From the NCBI GenBank assembly GCA_003249255.1, contig QKJP01000004.1, forward strand, positions 37,993-101,992: a DNA stretch of 64,000 nucleotides, in the 5' to 3' direction. The notes under the pieces were generated by a model. It ran no database searches, was not told where the DNA came from, and worked only from the letters and a program-made list of their open reading frames with translations. Position numbers and translations under genes: made by a program. Positions 62,834-64,000 of the stretch are shown piece after piece. How positions within the stretch are numbered: position 1 is the stretch's first letter; the number at the start of each line of letters is the position of its first letter. This DNA is from Bacteroidales bacterium (GTDB lineage: Bacteria > Bacteroidota > Bacteroidia > Bacteroidales > Marinilabiliaceae).

Positions 62834-63859
62834 AACCAAAAGAAAGAAAACAGAGATACATATTATGAAAACATTGAACGTTTTAAAATTCATTTACAAC
62901 CATCCATTTAATTCTGAAAACAAGATTGGTGGGTTATTGAAATTTTTTAAATGGCAAATCAATTGCCGTTTGAACCCGTATCCTATCTTATATCCATATA
63001 CTGAAAACTCTAAATTCATAATTTGGAAAGGATTAACAGGAGCCACAGGAAATCTTTACTGTGGATTGATGGAATATGATGATATGGCATTTCTTTTACA
63101 CTTTTTAAGACCAAACGATTTATTTATAGATATCGGTGCAAATGTTGGTGCTTATACAATTTTAGCATCATCCGAAATTAATGCAAAAACAATTGCTATT
63201 GAACCTGTTCCCTCTACATTTAAAAACTTAATGGACAATATTTTGATTAATCAAATGCACGAAAAAGTCAAAGCATTAAATATTGGTTTAGGTAGTAAAA
63301 ATGGTAAACTTAAATTTACTAAATCATTGGACACGGTTAATCACGTTGCAACTCAAAATGAAACTGATACAATTGAAGTTGATATTAAGACATTAGACAC
63401 GATATTATCGACAGAACCAAGTCCTATTCTTCTAAAAATTGATGTTGAAGGATTTGAAACAGAAGTTCTAAATGGTGCCGAAAAAACCTTATCGAATATA
63501 TCTTTAAAAGCAATTATAATCGAATTAAATGGTTCAGGACAAAGATATGGTTATGATGAAAATCAAATTCATAATAAATTGATTGAGCTTGGTTTTAAAA
63601 CCTTTAATTATAACCCTAAAACAAGACAGTTAAAAGAAATAGAGACATTCGGTACTCATAACACAATATATTTGAGAGATAAAGAATTCATTGAAGAAAG
63701 AATTAAATCTGCTAGACAAATAAAAATTGGCAGCACACAACATCGTGTATAAGTAATGGCGGGAATAGTAGCGTATTCGAGCTTTCTACCTCGCATCAAG
63801 TTCATCGCAACTTGACAGGAAAGTACCCCGTATTCCGCCACTACTTATACACGTAACCG
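62826..63859 (+). mobile_element. Integron-type gene cassette (FkbM cassette)
   Basis: The predicted cassette runs from TT after the attI G to the G of GTTATGG at 63859, 1034 bases. Its first bases (G)TTGTGTGC are exactly complementary over nine bases to GCACACAAC at 63733-63741, the inner core site of its own attC. In integrons this complementarity arises because the two form the ends of one attC in the excised circle. The cassette holds one gene in the usual orientation. Confidence 0.72.
62865..63752 (+). CDS. FkbM-family SAM-dependent methyltransferase (cassette gene)
   Basis: I prefer the ATG at 62865 (MKTLNVLKFIYNHPF) over an upstream TTG that lies in the cassette core site. The 295-residue protein has the SAM-binding motif FIDIGANVGAYTILA, acidic IAIEPVP, and LLKIDVEGFETEVLNGAEKT typical of FkbM enzymes, which often methylate hydroxyls on sugars or polyketides. 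The stop codon lies within the left arm of the attC-like site, as in compact integron cassettes. Base composition is notably AT-rich. Its real substrate is unknown. Confidence 0.85.
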   Translation: MKTLNVLKFIYNHPFNSENKIGGLLKFFKWQINCRLNPYPILYPYTENSKFIIWKGLTGATGNLYCGLMEYDDMAFLLHFLRPNDLFIDIGANVGAYTILASSEINAKTIAIEPVPSTFKNLMDNILINQMHEKVKALNIGLGSKNGKLKFTKSLDTVNHVATQNETDTIEVDIKTLDTILSTEPSPILLKIDVEGFETEVLNGAEKTLSNISLKAIIIELNGSGQRYGYDENQIHNKLIELGFKTFNYNPKTRQLKEIETFGTHNTIYLRDKEFIEERIKSARQIKIGSTQHRV

Positions 63860-63865
63860 TTATGG
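63735..63865 (+). other. attC-like recombination site (131 bp)
   Basis: The outer core boxes are ACACAAC (63735-63741) and GTTATGG (63859-63865), with the conserved AAC/GTT triplets. Long arms pair as CGTGTATAAGTA (63744-63755) with TACTTATACACG (63842-63853), then TGGCGGGAATA with TATTCCGCCA leaving one extra G unpaired. The central part holds CTTTC/GAAAG and TCAAGTT/AACTTGA (63796-63815). Imperfect arms with extrahelical bases fit attC sites. Confidence 0.75.
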
Positions 63866-63904
63866 GCAAGCTGAACGAACTAACGAACAGCCTGCCAGAT
63901 AAAC

Positions 63905-64000
63905 TTACCTATCACAAGCATTTTCAACGATTGAGCCTTTGCGTCTATTGTTTCCAATAAGCCCAAGGTGAAAAGCTACATTTAATTCTTCATCTGATAG
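63905..64000 (-). CDS. Possible reverse-oriented second cassette gene (partial)
   Basis: From the right edge, the minus strand is open for 31 codons (SDEELNVAFHLGLIGNNRR then KGSIVENACDR) to a stop at 63905-63907. The + strand frames here are short. The composition looks protein-like, but an open frame of this length can arise by chance. If real, it is the C-terminal end of a gene in the next cassette, in the unusual opposite orientation. Confidence 0.25.
   Translation of the reverse strand, partial: LSDEELNVAFHLGLIGNNRRKGSIVENACDR

Noticed and set aside
63744..63853. Reading the attC-like structure as a simple transcription terminator
   Set aside because: There is no T run after the right arm, the arms are too long and interrupted, and the core boxes with matching cassette start are better explained by an attC.
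1..64000. tRNA or rRNA genes
   Set aside because: No cloverleaf with a convincing T-loop and acceptor stem, and no rRNA-like conserved segment, was noticed.

Overview
The window looks like chromosomal DNA from a marine, polysaccharide-degrading member of the Bacteroidota. The evidence is AT-rich DNA, TonB-dependent receptors with carboxypeptidase-like N-terminal domains, type IX secretion system (T9SS) C-terminal sorting domains, promoter -7 elements of the TAnnTTTG type, LytS/LytTR regulators and agar-specific glycoside hydrolases. A Marinilabiliales-like agar degrader fits, but the genus cannot be fixed from sequence alone. No rRNA, tRNA or CRISPR array was seen.

Layout. Positions 1-6.2 kb hold an exopolysaccharide-type cluster: the end of a beta-barrel protein, a membrane GT2 glycosyltransferase, rfbF, rfbG and a sugar-nucleotide epimerase, and a membrane-anchored GH26 enzyme. 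Positions 6.6-13.1 kb hold a four-gene surface operon: an unknown exported protein, a TonB receptor with an STN domain, a DUF4249 lipoprotein and an MG2-domain protein. A 1170-residue T9SS protein built from six internal repeats follows. Positions 17.4-22.5 kb carry two secreted GH16 agarases with CBM6 and T9SS domains. Positions 22.6-31.7 kb hold a ferredoxin-nitroreductase, an aspartoacylase-like enzyme, a TPR/HTH regulator divergent from a GH2 enzyme, a DUF418 membrane protein and an esterase. Positions 31.8-42.3 kb are accessory: a TonB receptor, an AAA ATPase, a trio of small exported proteins, and a LytS/LytTR system in which one of two kinases is degenerate. Positions 42.4-56.9 kb are the core agar locus: GH16, a membrane-bound winged-helix regulator, GH2, GH117, GH2 and GH86, interrupted by an ATPase pseudogene and a REP-associated transposase. 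Positions 57-61.2 kb are mostly housekeeping genes.

The agar genes form a plausible pathway. Secreted GH16 enzymes and the lipoprotein GH86 would cut agarose to neoagaro-oligosaccharides. The GH117 lipoprotein would remove terminal 3,6-anhydro-L-galactose, and GH2 enzymes would release D-galactose. No SusC/SusD pair lies in the window, so uptake must be encoded elsewhere or use another receptor.

The most unusual element is at the right edge, 61.3-64.0 kb. A tyrosine recombinase with a long N-terminal extension and an integron-integrase-like C-terminus is followed by a hairpin-rich candidate attI and by one FkbM methyltransferase gene. That gene ends inside a 131-bp attC-like folded site. The first nine bases at the cassette start are exactly complementary to the inner core site of that attC, which is the signature of a mobile integron cassette. 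The integrase appears to lack the extra segment typical of IntI, so this may be a non-canonical Bacteroidota integron whose array continues past the window.
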